64,000 bases of DNA from Selenomonas ruminantium subsp. lactilytica TAM6421 (GCF_000284095.1 NC_017068.1:1612001-1676000); one strand, 5' to 3'; shown: positions 17,609-26,960, counted from the first letter of the stretch. Notes: generated by a model not told the origin, from the sequence alone. Numbers and translations are program-made.

Positions 17609-18505
17609 ATGGAACTTAGACAACTTGAATATTTCCAGATGGCCAGCCGTCTGCGAAATATCACCCGGGCTGCAGAACGCCTTCGCGTGTCCCAGCCCAA
17701 CATCACCGTAGCGATTAAGAAACTAGAGGCCGAACTGGGAATCCAGCTCTTTGACCGCAGCCAGAAGCAGCTGTCCCTGACGCCGGAAGGTGCCGTCTTT
17801 CTCAATCGCGTAGAACTGGCGCTCCGCAATATTCAGGACGCCGTGCTGGAAGTCAACGACTACAAGCAGCTCCAAAAGGGTACCATCAAAATCGGTATCC
17901 CTCCCATGATGGGTGCTTACCTCTTCCCCAAGATCTTCTCCAGTTTCCAGCGCCGCTATTCCCATCTGGAAATCTTTATGCACGAAGAAGGCTCCATGTC
18001 CATTCGTGAACAGCTGGAACGGGATGAACTGGATTTCGGTATCATCATCATTTCCGGCGCCTCCAATCACCTGCAGCTGCTGCCCATGACCACAGACCAG
18101 ATTGTCTGCTGTGTGCCGGAGGACAGTCCGCTGGCGGAAAAGAAGAGCATTTCCCTGCAGGATATTGCAGAGGAAAACATCATCATGCTCAAGGAAGGTT
18201 CCTTCCTGCGCCAGACCATTCTTTCCAAGATGAAGGAAGAAAATGTTACGCCCAATATCGTATTGGAATCCAATCAGGTCGTCACGTTGAAAGGTCTCGT
18301 AGCCAGTGGCGTGGGTATCGCCTTCCTGCTTAACATGGTAGTCGAAGATACACCTGGTGTCAAGGCTATCCCCCTCTCCGATCCTCTCTTTGTCGATGTC
18401 GGCTTAGCCTGGAAAAAAGATCGCTACATCTCCAAGGCTGCCCAATCCTTCATCGATTTCTGCAAAGATCTCCTGAAAGAGAGTAAAGCCAACAAGAATA
18501 AATAA
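17609..18505 (+). CDS. LysR-family transcriptional regulator
   Basis: A 298-residue regulator. The N-terminal winged helix-turn-helix (MELRQLEYFQMASRLRN; AAERLRVSQPNITVAIKKLE) is typical LysR. The rest is the two-lobed effector-binding domain (PMMGAYLFPKIFSSF; SGVGIAFLLN). The closest familiar relatives are CysL/CbbR-like regulators with unknown effectors. It is divergent from motAB and convergent with dcuB. LysR proteins often act on a divergent neighbour, but motAB is an unusual target, so dcuB or distant genes may be controlled. The ligand cannot be inferred. Confidence 0.9.
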   Translation: MELRQLEYFQMASRLRNITRAAERLRVSQPNITVAIKKLEAELGIQLFDRSQKQLSLTPEGAVFLNRVELALRNIQDAVLEVNDYKQLQKGTIKIGIPPMMGAYLFPKIFSSFQRRYSHLEIFMHEEGSMSIREQLERDELDFGIIIISGASNHLQLLPMTTDQIVCCVPEDSPLAEKKSISLQDIAEENIIMLKEGSFLRQTILSKMKEENVTPNIVLESNQVVTLKGLVASGVGIAFLLNMVVEDTPGVKAIPLSDPLFVDVGLAWKKDRYISKAAQSFIDFCKDLLKESKANKNK

Positions 18506-18515
18506 AATCAGCTAA

Positions 18516-18553
18516 AAAATCGACGGTTCCCAATGGAACCGCCGATTTTTTTA
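18516..18553. terminator. Bidirectional terminator between the LysR gene and dcuB
   Basis: AAAATCG-CGGTTCC pairs with GGAACCG-CGATTTT around a CAAT loop, with T runs on both strands, between two convergent genes. Confidence 0.85.
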
Positions 18554-18567
18554 TGGAAAATATTCCT

Positions 18568-19908
18568 TTACATAACGATATGTGCCATAACAAAGCCCAT
18601 GCAGCAACCAGTTGCTACACCGATAAGGCCCGGAATCATAAAGCTGTGATTCAGGATGTACTTGCCGATGCGGGTCGTACCAGAACGGTCGAAACCGATG
18701 CAGGCCAGGTCGGAGGGATAAGTCGGCAGGAAGAAGTAACCATAGCAGGCAGAGATAAAGGACATGATCATCACCGGATCCATACCTACGGACAGAGCCA
18801 GCGGCACAACAATGGCGATGGCAGCTGCCTGAGAGTTAACCAGCTTGGACGTCAGGAAGGCGATGATGGCATAAGCCCAAGGATAAGTCGTCACTGCTGC
18901 ACCGAGGCTTTCCTTCAGGAAGGTCATATGTGCACCAAAGTAAGTGCTGGCCATCCAAGCAACGCCGTATACGGATACGAGTGCTACGATACCAGAACGG
19001 AACACCTGGCTGTTACCCACGTCTTTAGCCTTGATCTTGCAGCTCAGCAGGATCATAGCAGCCACAAAGAGCATGACCATCTGGATGACAATCGTCATGG
19101 AGATAGGTTTCATCACACCCTTGGCATTCTTGAAGTGCGGCAGCAGATCAGGGAAGTTGCCCAGGCAGGCAATGACGAGGATGCCGGCAAAGAAGATGTA
19201 CATTGCCCGGTAATAAGTTGCGGGCAGTTCCTTGTCCATCAGGGATTCCGTGTCACCATACACATAGTCACGGTTCTCAGGATCCTTGATGAAGGCCTGG
19301 AAGCGTTCATCATCAGCCAGCTCCTTGCCGCGGCGGTAAGACCACAGAGCAGCACAGAGCACGCCAAAGCCGGTTGCAGGGATAGATACAGACAAAATCT
19401 GCAAAACAGAATAATGGAAATCAGCCGCAGCAAAGAAGCTAACGACGGATACGACAGCTACCGATACAGGGGAAGCACAGATAGCCATCTGGGATGCCAC
19501 TGAAGCAACAGCCATAGGACGCTCCGGACGGATATTCTGCTTGATAGCGATATCATAGATGATGGGGAACATGGTATAAACCACGTGACCAGTACCGCAG
19601 AGCACCGTCAAGAACCAGGTAGTGAGTGGAGCGAAGATCGTAACCTGTTTCGGGTTGCTGCGCAGAAAAATCTCCGCGTATTTCAGCATAACCGTCAAGC
19701 CGCCGGAAGTCTGCAGGAAACCGGCGCAGGTTACAACCGCCAAGATCGTGAGCATAACATCGATAGGCGGGTTCCCCGGCTTATAGCCGAAGACAAAAGT
19801 GAAGATAATGAGACCAATACCACTGATGACTGCGAGACCGATGCCGCCATGACGGACGCCGACAATCAGGCAGGCCAGCAGTACTACGAGACCAACTAAC
19901 ATTTCCAT
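18568..19908 (-). CDS. dcuB: Anaerobic C4-dicarboxylate transporter, DcuA/DcuB family
   Basis: DcuB-type carriers exchange external fumarate, malate or aspartate for internal succinate under anaerobic conditions. The 446-residue product has the same length as E. coli DcuB and shares strongly conserved stretches, such as LCGTGHVVYTMFPIIYD, KQNIRPERPMAVAS, ENRDYVYGDTESL, FGAHMTF, YPWAYAI and LPTYPSDLACIGFDRSGTT, with about a dozen membrane helices. The start at 19908 has GGGAGA 8 bases upstream; the frame is open further upstream without a better start. It lies next to the propionate operon but is a separate unit. In Selenomonas-like fermenters it would feed or drain the succinate pool. Confidence 0.95.
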   Translation of the reverse strand: MEMLVGLVVLLACLIVGVRHGGIGLAVISGIGLIIFTFVFGYKPGNPPIDVMLTILAVVTCAGFLQTSGGLTVMLKYAEIFLRSNPKQVTIFAPLTTWFLTVLCGTGHVVYTMFPIIYDIAIKQNIRPERPMAVASVASQMAICASPVSVAVVSVVSFFAAADFHYSVLQILSVSIPATGFGVLCAALWSYRRGKELADDERFQAFIKDPENRDYVYGDTESLMDKELPATYYRAMYIFFAGILVIACLGNFPDLLPHFKNAKGVMKPISMTIVIQMVMLFVAAMILLSCKIKAKDVGNSQVFRSGIVALVSVYGVAWMASTYFGAHMTFLKESLGAAVTTYPWAYAIIAFLTSKLVNSQAAAIAIVVPLALSVGMDPVMIMSFISACYGYFFLPTYPSDLACIGFDRSGTTRIGKYILNHSFMIPGLIGVATGCCMGFVMAHIVM

Positions 19909-20065
19909 AATTGTAATCTCCCTTTCCTTATAAGTTTTTGTTAGCAGATATCTCCCCTTACGGTTTCTATTCGTCAAAGCCAGTCAATTTCCTGCAACCA
20001 TAAAAAAAATTTCATAACTTTTCTAAATAGTATCAATAAACCGTTAATCTGCTAAGTCCTTGCTA

Positions 20066-20094
20066 ATTATACTACAACGACTATATATAAGTAA
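20066..20094 (-). promoter_or_regulatory. Candidate dcuB promoter in a 319-base AT-rich gap
   Basis: On the minus strand TTACTT (20089-20094) and TATAAT (20066-20071) are 17 bases apart. This would give a leader of about 150 bases before dcuB. The gap 19909-20227 otherwise shows only AT-rich sequence and the epimerase terminator. Confidence 0.5.
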
Positions 20095-20165
20095 ATACTA
20101 TTTATTATAAAATATTTCAATGATTATTTATATTTATCTTATATTAAATAATACTAATCATAAAG

Positions 20166-20205
20166 CAAAAACAGGTCTTGACATCGAAAAAATGTCAAGA
20201 CCTGT
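20166..20205 (-). terminator. Terminator of the propionate operon
   Basis: A perfect 14-bp stem (20171-20184 with 20192-20205) is followed by TTTTTG on the minus strand, directly after the epimerase gene. Confidence 0.9.
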
Positions 20206-20227
20206 CTTGCAAACGACTCTTTAATTA

Positions 20228-20644
20228 TCAGTCACGCTGGCAAAGTTCGAGCAGCACGCCATGAGAAGCTTTCGGATGAACGAAGGCAATCTTGGCGCCG
20301 CCGGCACCCTTGCGGGGCTTTTCGTCAATCAGACGCACGCCTTTTTCCTTGAGGTCCGCCAGAGCTGCTTCGAGGTTGTCCACACGCAGGGCAATGTGCT
20401 GGATGCCGCCACGGCCGCCGTTCTTTTCGATGAACTTGGCAATCGGGGAATCATCCGCCGTAGCTGCCAGCAGTTCGATCTCGCTGCCATTGGGCGTCGG
20501 GAAGAAACCCGTGGTCACCTTCTGCTCTTCAACGGTTTCCTCACCGTTGTTAGGCAGGCCCAGCATATCGCCCCAGAAGGAGCCAACTTCCTTGAGGTCA
20601 CCAACAGCAATACCAATATGGTCTACACCTAATACCTTAAACAT
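20228..20644 (-). CDS. mce: Methylmalonyl-CoA epimerase
   Basis: Interconverts R- and S-methylmalonyl-CoA, linking the mutase to the decarboxylase or carboxyltransferase. The 138-residue glyoxalase-fold protein has metal ligands in VDHIGIAVGDL (His about 9), GGIQHIALRV (His about 82) and the final LLELCQ Glu. An AGGAGG site lies 8 bases before the ATG. It is the last gene of the operon with meaB, the two mutase subunits and the CoA transferase. Confidence 0.95.
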   Translation of the reverse strand: MFKVLGVDHIGIAVGDLKEVGSFWGDMLGLPNNGEETVEEQKVTTGFFPTPNGSEIELLAATADDSPIAKFIEKNGGRGGIQHIALRVDNLEAALADLKEKGVRLIDEKPRKGAGGAKIAFVHPKASHGVLLELCQRD

Positions 20645-20674
20645 GATTCATACCTCCTAAAATAATGGATTCTG

Positions 20675-21616
20675 TTATTTTTTCAGCATCTCGTCCATCA
20701 GATTCCCCACCACTGTGTAGGGATCGGTATCATGGGCGCGAATCTTTTCCACAAAAGCATCCAAACGGCCGCTGTCAACGATCTGCCGCTTGACATGATT
20801 GTTGATACCACTGTTCAGAATGTCGAGCATCTCATCACGGGTGCGCTTCGTGCGGCGTTTGGTGAGTTCACCGTTGCCTTCGATATACGCCCTGTGCTTT
20901 TCTACAGTACCAATAAGCTCTTCAATACCTTCGTTCTGGCTGGCAATCACCTTGGTAATGGGCGGCCGCCAATCCGTCATGAAGCTGTCCAGATCCAGCA
21001 TCATATTGATTTCCCGCACCAATTTGTCCGCCCCGTCAAGGTCAGATTTATTGATGCAGTACAGATCACCAATCTCTAAGATACCAGCCTTGATGGCCTG
21101 GATATCATCCCCCATGCCGGGAATCAATACGACCATCGTTGTATCGGCGGCTTTGACAATATCCACCTCCGACTGGCCTACGCCAACAGTCTCGACAATA
21201 ATGATGTCCTTTCCAAAAGCATCCATGGCCTTTACGGCATCAGCAGTCTTGTGGGATAACCCTCCCAGACTGCCGCGGGTGCCCATGCTGCGGATAAAGA
21301 CTCCTGCGTCAAGTGTCAGTTCATTCATACGGATACGGTCGCCTAAGATGGCACCACCGGTAAAGGGGCTGGTGGGGTCCACCGCCACAATCCCCACGGT
21401 CTTGCCCTGGGCACGATAGGCCCGGGTAATCTTGTCCGTCAGAGTGCTCTTGCCGGCTCCCGGCGGCCCCGTGATGCCCAATACATAGGCATGGCCCGTA
21501 TGTGGATAGATTTCCTTCATGATTTCCGTGGCTTCCGGATATTCGTTTTCAATGGCCGTAATGGCCTTGGAAAGCGCCAGACGATTGCCTTTGAGTAATT
21601 CTTTTGCTATATCCAA
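20675..21616 (-). CDS. meaB: Methylmalonyl-CoA mutase-associated GTPase MeaB
   Basis: MeaB is a G3E-family GTPase that guards loading and repair of the B12 cofactor on the mutase. The 313-residue protein has Walker A GPPGAGKST (about 52-60), the Switch/Mg motif in VAVDPTSPFTGGAILGDRIRM, VETVGVGQSEVD (Walker B-like), and NKSDLDGA (base recognition). The start is a TTG at 21616 with a GAGGTGG site. Its place directly after the mutase genes supports the role. Confidence 0.95.
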   Translation of the reverse strand: MDIAKELLKGNRLALSKAITAIENEYPEATEIMKEIYPHTGHAYVLGITGPPGAGKSTLTDKITRAYRAQGKTVGIVAVDPTSPFTGGAILGDRIRMNELTLDAGVFIRSMGTRGSLGGLSHKTADAVKAMDAFGKDIIIVETVGVGQSEVDIVKAADTTMVVLIPGMGDDIQAIKAGILEIGDLYCINKSDLDGADKLVREINMMLDLDSFMTDWRPPITKVIASQNEGIEELIGTVEKHRAYIEGNGELTKRRTKRTRDEMLDILNSGINNHVKRQIVDSGRLDAFVEKIRAHDTDPYTVVGNLMDEMLKK

Positions 21617-21716
21617 CTTGTCACCACCTCTCGGTAGTAATGCAAGAAAATAGTGTCAGGGAGGAAAGCTCATCTTAATCAGCTTCCCCCTCCTAACACC
21701 TACTTGTCCCGCTTGA

Positions 21717-22112
21717 TCAGAGCTTTACATTTTCCTTGATGAAGTTGACCACATCGCTGGTCGGAGTGCCCGGCGTGAACACTTCTGCTACGCCAGCTTC
21801 CTTGAGGGCCGGGATATCGCCATCGGGAATAACGCCGCCGCCGATGATGAGTGTATCGGTCATGCCATTGCCACGGATGAGGTCAACGACTTTCGGGAAT
21901 AGGTGACCATGGGCACCGGACAGGATGCTCATGGCAACAACGTTAACGTCTTCCTGCAGGGCAGCTTCGGCAATCTGTTCCGGAGTCTGGCGCAGGCCCG
22001 TGTAGATAACTTCAAAGCCGGCATCACGCAGGGCGCGGGCAACAACCTTTGCACCGCGGTCATGGCCATCAAGGCCCGGTTTGGCAACAAGAACTCTGAT
22101 TTTCTTTTCCAT
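21717..22112 (-). CDS. mcmA2: Methylmalonyl-CoA mutase, small cobalamin-binding subunit
   Basis: A 131-residue B12-binding domain as a free subunit. The DGHDRG sequence (D-x-H-x-x-G, about 13-18) supplies the histidine that ligates cobalt from below; [12 protein letters not shown] and [11 protein letters not shown] form the rest of the pocket. The ATG at 22112 has GGAGG 8 bases upstream. It follows the large subunit by about 45 bases. The two-piece mutase resembles archaeal and some clostridial enzymes rather than the fused mammalian form. Confidence 0.95.
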   Translation of the reverse strand: MEKKIRVLVAKPGLDGHDRGAKVVARALRDAGFEVIYTGLRQTPEQIAEAALQEDVNVVAMSILSGAHGHLFPKVVDLIRGNGMTDTLIIGGGVIPDGDIPALKEAGVAEVFTPGTPTSDVVNFIKENVKL

Positions 22113-22157
22113 TTTGTATTCCTCCAAGCTAAACGCTATATTACGATTTGCTGTCCA

Positions 22158-23807
22158 TTACAGGCTGACATGAGCTTCGTACTCGCCGAAGACCTCACGC
22201 ATGACATTGCAGATTTCACCGAGCGTTGCGTAGGTCTTGACAGCGGCGAGAATGTGCGGCATAAGGTTTTCATTTTCGTCCTGACAAGCCTTCTTGAGAT
22301 CAGCCAGAGCTGCTTTTACAGCCTCATTGTCGCGTTTTTCCTTCATGGCGTTGACTTTTGCCTTCTGGCGTTCGCCAACAGCTTCGTCAACCTTCAGCAA
22401 ATCTTTTGGAGGTTCTTCATTTTCCATCTGGAACTTGTTGACACCAACGATGGTGCGGGCACCGGATTCAACATCCATCTGCCACTTGTAGGCGGAATCC
22501 TGGATTTCCTTCTGGATATAGCCTTTTTCGATAGCAGCAACGGCACCGCCCATATCGTCAATCTTCTTGATGTAATCCCAAGCCTCAGCCTCGATCTTGT
22601 CCGTCATGGCCTCTACATAGTAGGAACCAGCCAGCGGGTCGATAACATCAGCCAGACCGCTTTCGTAAGCCACGATCTGCTGCGTGCGCAGAGCAATCGT
22701 AACGGATTCCTGCGTCGGCAGAGCCAGAGCTTCATCGCGGGAGTTGGTGTGCAGGGACTGCGTACCACCCATAACAGCAGCGGCCGTCTGCAGAGCAACG
22801 CGGACAATGTTGTTGTTCGGCTGCTGAGCCGTCAGCATGGAGCCGGCAGTCTGAGTGTGGAAACGCAGCATCATGGATTTATCTTTTTCAGCATGGAAGC
22901 GTTCCTTCATGACTTTCGCCCAAATACGGCGGGAAGCACGGAACTTGGCAACTTCTTCGAGCACGTTGTTGTGTGCGTTCCAGAAGAAGGACAGGCGGCC
23001 AGCGAAATCGTCGATTTTCAGGCCAGCTTTGATAGCAGCTTCGCAGTAAGCGATACCATCAGCAATGGTGAAAGCGATTTCCTGCGCTGCCGTGGAACCT
23101 GCTTCACGGATATGGTAACCGGAAATGGAAATCGTGTTCCATTTCGGTACGTTCTGGGAGCAGTATTCAAAGATATTCGTGATCAGACGCATGGACGGGC
23201 GCGGAGGGAAGATATACGTGCCGCGGGCTGCGTATTCTTTCAGGATATCGTTCTGAATCGTACCACGGAGCTGGTCAGCAGGAACCCCCTGCTTTTCAGC
23301 CACAGCGATGTACATGGCCAAAAGGACCGAAGCCGGTGCATTGATGGTCATGGACGTGGAAACCTTGCCCAGGTCAATCTGGTCAAACAGCGTTTCCATA
23401 TCAGCCAGGGAGTCGATGGCCACGCCAACCTTACCAACTTCACCTTCGGAAATCGGATCGGTGGAGTCGTAACCGATCTGCGTCGGCAGGTCAAAGGCGC
23501 AGGAAAGGCCCGTAGCGCCGTTTTCAATCAGCATACGATAGCGCTTGTTGGACTCTTCGGCCGTGGAGAAACCGGCATACATACGCATGGTCCAGAAACG
23601 GCCACGGTACATGGTGGGCTGTACACCACGGGTGAAGGGATAAACGCCCGGGAAGCTGATTTCGTCCGCATAGTCATCGCCTTTGATATCCAGCGGCGTA
23701 TAAAGACGCTGCTCCGGCAGATGGGGACGTTCCGGGAAACGTGCTACTGCTTTTTCGACTTTAGCCTGGTATTTGGCCAGCTCAGCCTGAATTTTTTCCG
23801 TGCTCAT
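22158..23807 (-). CDS. mcmA1: Methylmalonyl-CoA mutase, large catalytic subunit
   Basis: Catalyses reversible rearrangement of succinyl-CoA and R-methylmalonyl-CoA. The 549-residue TIM-barrel subunit has family motifs: [20 protein letters not shown] with the substrate-contact Tyr and Arg; [36 protein letters not shown] with the conserved His; and [11 protein letters not shown]. It has no B12 domain of its own, which is encoded next (21717-22112). An AGGAGG site precedes the ATG at 9 bases. Confidence 0.97.
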   Translation of the reverse strand: MSTEKIQAELAKYQAKVEKAVARFPERPHLPEQRLYTPLDIKGDDYADEISFPGVYPFTRGVQPTMYRGRFWTMRMYAGFSTAEESNKRYRMLIENGATGLSCAFDLPTQIGYDSTDPISEGEVGKVGVAIDSLADMETLFDQIDLGKVSTSMTINAPASVLLAMYIAVAEKQGVPADQLRGTIQNDILKEYAARGTYIFPPRPSMRLITNIFEYCSQNVPKWNTISISGYHIREAGSTAAQEIAFTIADGIAYCEAAIKAGLKIDDFAGRLSFFWNAHNNVLEEVAKFRASRRIWAKVMKERFHAEKDKSMMLRFHTQTAGSMLTAQQPNNNIVRVALQTAAAVMGGTQSLHTNSRDEALALPTQESVTIALRTQQIVAYESGLADVIDPLAGSYYVEAMTDKIEAEAWDYIKKIDDMGGAVAAIEKGYIQKEIQDSAYKWQMDVESGARTIVGVNKFQMENEEPPKDLLKVDEAVGERQKAKVNAMKEKRDNEAVKAALADLKKACQDENENLMPHILAAVKTYATLGEICNVMREVFGEYEAHVSL

Positions 23808-23857
23808 TAGGATATACCTCCTGCTTCATTCAGTTAAATCTATCTATATATTTTGTA

Positions 23858-25363
23858 TTAGTCTTTCATCATGCTGCCATTGGCCACGAATCTCTCATGG
23901 AAGGACAGAGCCTCTTCGAGAATATGCGGCGTATTGGCATGGTGGGTTGCTTCGGTTGCTCTCTCGAAGTAATCCAGCAGAATCGGACGATAGTCCGGAT
24001 GGGCGCAGTTATTGATGATTTCCAAAGCGCGCTCACGCGGAGCCTTGCCACGGAGATCGGCAATACCCTGTTCCGTGATGATGATATCCACATCATGTTC
24101 CGTGTGGTCGATATGGGAGCACATGGGCACAACTGCGGAAATCTTGCCGCCTTTGGCAATGGACGGCGTATAGAAGATGGTAAGATATGCGTTGCGGGCA
24201 AAGTCGCCGCTGCCGCCGATACCGTTCATCATCTTGGTACCCGTGATATGCGTGGAGTTGACATTACCGTAGATATCCACTTCGATAGCCGTGTTCATGG
24301 CGATAACGCCGAGACGGTGAACGACTTCCGGGCTGTTGGAGATTTCTTCCGGACGCAGCAACAGATACTTCTTGTATTTGGCCACATCCTTATAGAAACG
24401 TGCCATGCCTTCCGGGGACGGGCTGAAAGCCGTACCAGAGGCAATCAGCAGCTTGCCGGCATCGATGAGGTCCAACATGCCGTCCTGGATTACTTCGGTG
24501 TAAACCGTCAGATCCTTGAGGTCGGAATCTACGAACCCTGCCATAACAGCGTTGGCTACGTTGCCGACACCAGACTGCAGCGGCAGCAGATTCTTCGGCA
24601 TGCGGCCGGCTTCCACTTCCTTCTTGAGGAAGTCCAGGGTGAACTGGCTCATCTTGCGGGAATCCTCATCAATCGCCTTCAGCGGACGCGTATGGTCAGG
24701 AATATCGCAGGGAACGATGTATTTGATCTTATCCGGCGTGCAGGGGATATAAGGCGTACCTACACGATCCGTAGCCTTGACGATGGGAATGGGCAGGCGG
24801 TTTGGCGGATCCATCGGGATATACACATCATGCATGCCTTCAAGTTCCAGCGGCTGGGAAGTATTGACTTCCACGATGACCGTATCGGCGCTCTGCACAT
24901 AGGAAGCGGCATTACCCAGTGATGTCGTCGGGATGATATTGCCCTCTTCCGTGATGGCACAGGCCTCTACCACCGCCACATCCACCTTGCCAAGATAGCC
25001 GCAACGGCTGAGCTGGGCTGACTCGGAAAGATGCAGATCCAGATAATCTACAGAACCGTCGTTGATTTCATTGCGCAGATCCTTATCCGTCTGGTAGGGT
25101 AAACGCTTCTTGATACCATGAACTTTGGCCAATGCCTCATCCAGCTCTGGGCCTGTGGAAGCTCCCGTCCAGAGGTTAATGGTGAACGGCTCTTTCTTCA
25201 TCCGTTCAGCTAATGCCAGTGGAATGGCTTTCGGATATGCCGAGGCTGTAAAACCACTGGTTGCAACATTCATGCCTTCTTTGAAAAAAGCTGCTGCTTC
25301 TTCCGCCGTGACAATCTTGCTCTGCAACTCTTTGTTGCGCACGCGGTCAAGAATATCAATCAT
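23858..25363 (-). CDS. Succinate/propionyl-CoA:CoA transferase (acetyl-CoA hydrolase/transferase family)
   Basis: A 501-residue class I CoA transferase of the acetyl-CoA hydrolase/AarC type. The catalytic region reads YTEVIQDGMLDLID, where the Glu (about 290) carries CoA in the family. The CoA-binding loops are GIGGSGDFARNAYL and ITEQGIADLRG. At the head of the mutase operon it most likely swaps CoA between propionyl- or acetyl-CoA and succinate, activating succinate without ATP. A GGGAGG site lies 7 bases before the ATG. The name scpC is used for such enzymes, but donor specificity cannot be read from sequence. Confidence 0.9.
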   Translation of the reverse strand: MIDILDRVRNKELQSKIVTAEEAAAFFKEGMNVATSGFTASAYPKAIPLALAERMKKEPFTINLWTGASTGPELDEALAKVHGIKKRLPYQTDKDLRNEINDGSVDYLDLHLSESAQLSRCGYLGKVDVAVVEACAITEEGNIIPTTSLGNAASYVQSADTVIVEVNTSQPLELEGMHDVYIPMDPPNRLPIPIVKATDRVGTPYIPCTPDKIKYIVPCDIPDHTRPLKAIDEDSRKMSQFTLDFLKKEVEAGRMPKNLLPLQSGVGNVANAVMAGFVDSDLKDLTVYTEVIQDGMLDLIDAGKLLIASGTAFSPSPEGMARFYKDVAKYKKYLLLRPEEISNSPEVVHRLGVIAMNTAIEVDIYGNVNSTHITGTKMMNGIGGSGDFARNAYLTIFYTPSIAKGGKISAVVPMCSHIDHTEHDVDIIITEQGIADLRGKAPRERALEIINNCAHPDYRPILLDYFERATEATHHANTPHILEEALSFHERFVANGSMMKD

Positions 25364-25489
25364 GGAAAATCCTCCCTCATCAGTGCCGACTCATCTTCGA
25401 TTCCGGCAACAGATTTTAATAACACGGACATTCATCATACATAAATAGAAGATATGATTACCTATATTCTAACTAATAATAACATGAAG

Positions 25490-25547
25490 TTATCGTAATT
25501 ATGAATTATAATCATAGATTATCGTACTACTATGTTATAATTATGTC
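25490..25547. repeat. Tandem 29-bp imperfect repeat upstream of the propionate operon
   Basis: TTATCGTA occurs at 25490-25497 and again at 25519-25526, exactly 29 bases apart. In each copy TTATAAT follows at the same offset. This AT-rich duplication sits about 130-180 bases upstream of the CoA transferase start and may be a double regulator site or duplicated promoter; the protein that binds is unknown. Confidence 0.45.
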
Positions 25548-25570
25548 CCACGACTTATGTTAGCACGAAA

Positions 25571-25604
25571 AGAAACCGCCGTCAAGGTGAATTGACGACG
25601 GTTT
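25571..25604 (-). terminator. Terminator after the metal-binding lipoprotein gene
   Basis: GAAACCG-CGTCAA pairs with TTGACG-CGGTTTC and is followed by TTTTCG on the minus strand. Confidence 0.75.
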
Positions 25605-25628
25605 CCTATTATTTATGAAAATTTCCTT

Positions 25629-26522
25629 TTACTTTAACGCTTCTTTCAATACTTCCATATTCTTTTTCATCGTACTAATATAAGCGTCCAATGCACTTTC
25701 ATCAGCCTCTCCCGTTACGACAGGATCCAGCTGATAGATCTTTGCACCGGTTTCCCGGGCAATCGTTTCTGCGGCAGCAGGTGAATACTGCGGTTCCATG
25801 AACAGGACTTTCGTGCTGAGACCATTGACCTGTTTGATGGTGTCTTCCAGTTCCTGCGGAGTCGGCTCCGTACCGGGTTCTCTCTCGATGACGCTGGCAA
25901 TGTTCAGCTTGAATTCCTTGGCCAGATAAGGGAAAGCTTCATGGAAGGTGACAATGTCCTTATGGGGCAGGTCATCGAGATTTTCATGCATTTCCTTTTT
26001 CAGCGCTTCCAGCTTCATGCAATAATCCAGGGCGTTCTGCCGATAAGCATCCTTATGCGCCGGATCTGCTTCGCAAAGGCCTGCGGTAATCGCCTTCACC
26101 TGTGCAATGGCATAGGTAACAGACAGCCAGACATGAGGATTTTCCTCATCACCATCTTTCAGCAGTTCGATATCCTTGTAATTGGATGCCTCGATGGTCT
26201 TCATCTTCGGATTCTGCTTGGCAGCCTTATCCAGGAAGCTTTCCATGCCTGCGCCATTCACCACAAACACATCCGCGCTTTCCAAGGTCTTCATATCTTC
26301 CGTGGTCAGCTGATAGTCATGCAGGCAACCGGTCTGCGGCTTGGTCATATTGACCACCTTCACCCCATCTACTCCCTTGGTGATGTTCAGGACGTCGATA
26401 TACATGGGATAAAAGGATGTGACGATGGTAAATTCCTTCTTGCTCTGACCTGCCTGACTGCCGCAGCCAACCATTGCCAGACATAAAAAAACAACTGACA
26501 ATATACCCATCAATTTTTTCAA
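25629..26522 (-). CDS. Zinc/manganese ABC transporter substrate-binding lipoprotein (ZnuA-like)
   Basis: A 297-residue cluster-9 solute-binding protein. The signal peptide ends in a lipobox (AMVGC, Cys about 20), so it is lipid-anchored. Putative metal ligands are visible: His in CLHDYQ, His in NPHVWLS, His in TFHEAFPY, and Glu/Asp near MEPQYS and the C-terminus. The best start is a TTG at 26522 with AGGAG 7 bases upstream; a GTG at 26531 lies too close to the ribosome site. No ATPase or permease (znuC, znuB) is adjacent, so its transporter must be elsewhere. Zn versus Mn cannot be decided. Confidence 0.85.
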   Translation of the reverse strand: MKKLMGILSVVFLCLAMVGCGSQAGQSKKEFTIVTSFYPMYIDVLNITKGVDGVKVVNMTKPQTGCLHDYQLTTEDMKTLESADVFVVNGAGMESFLDKAAKQNPKMKTIEASNYKDIELLKDGDEENPHVWLSVTYAIAQVKAITAGLCEADPAHKDAYRQNALDYCMKLEALKKEMHENLDDLPHKDIVTFHEAFPYLAKEFKLNIASVIEREPGTEPTPQELEDTIKQVNGLSTKVLFMEPQYSPAAAETIARETGAKIYQLDPVVTGEADESALDAYISTMKKNMEVLKEALK

Positions 26523-26642
26523 ACGAAACACTCCTCTCAGGAAAATAACAGTAAATGAGAACAGATCCCATTTTACAAGTATATGCTTTATCTGTCAAGT
26601 TAATTGAGTAAAATTATCAGTTGCATATCTGTTCATATATAA

Positions 26643-26960
26643 TCAGCGGCGCTTCTTTTCTCTTTGCAGCCGCCGTTCATGAAGCTCTGCGCATTTCTCC
26701 ACAATGAGCCTTACCACCCAGGATGGCGGGCGTGATGCCTCCTTGTGAAACCACATTTCCACCGTACGGCTGGGAGCCCCCAACAGCTTTTCACAATCCC
26801 GGGGGGTTATCCCCCAGAGCTCCCGCATCAGCTTCATGGGTTCGTCAGCGCAGGCTATGCGGTCAAGTTCCGCCGCTTTTTTCAGTTCTTCCACATCGAC
26901 ATTGAAACCAGTCTTACGCTGGAACCAGTTAGGAATATCTTCACGGGTAACCTTAGGCAT
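26643..26960 (-). CDS. Small helix-turn-helix protein, 105 residues
   Basis: A basic protein whose centre (about 42-90) reads like a Cro/XRE-type HTH: MRELWGITPRDCEKLLGAPS then RTVEMWFHKEASRPPSWVVRL, with a tryptophan in the recognition helix. The C-terminus ends in a run of Arg and Lys. It has an AAAGGAGG site 6 bases before the ATG and begins 17 bases after coaBC, so it is the last gene of the dapF-coaBC unit. DNA binding is inferred from the pattern. It is not a family I can name, and no toxin partner is adjacent. Confidence 0.65.
   Translation of the reverse strand: MPKVTREDIPNWFQRKTGFNVDVEELKKAAELDRIACADEPMKLMRELWGITPRDCEKLLGAPSRTVEMWFHKEASRPPSWVVRLIVEKCAELHERRLQREKKRR

Noticed and set aside
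21903-23810. Open reading frame of 635 codons antisense to the mutase genes
   Set aside because: The minus strand encodes the methylmalonyl-CoA mutase subunits; the plus-strand frame carries no family signature.
25364-25628. Cobalamin riboswitch upstream of the B12-dependent operon
   Set aside because: No B12-box-like or aptamer sequence is visible; the gap is AT-rich with tandem repeats and one terminator.
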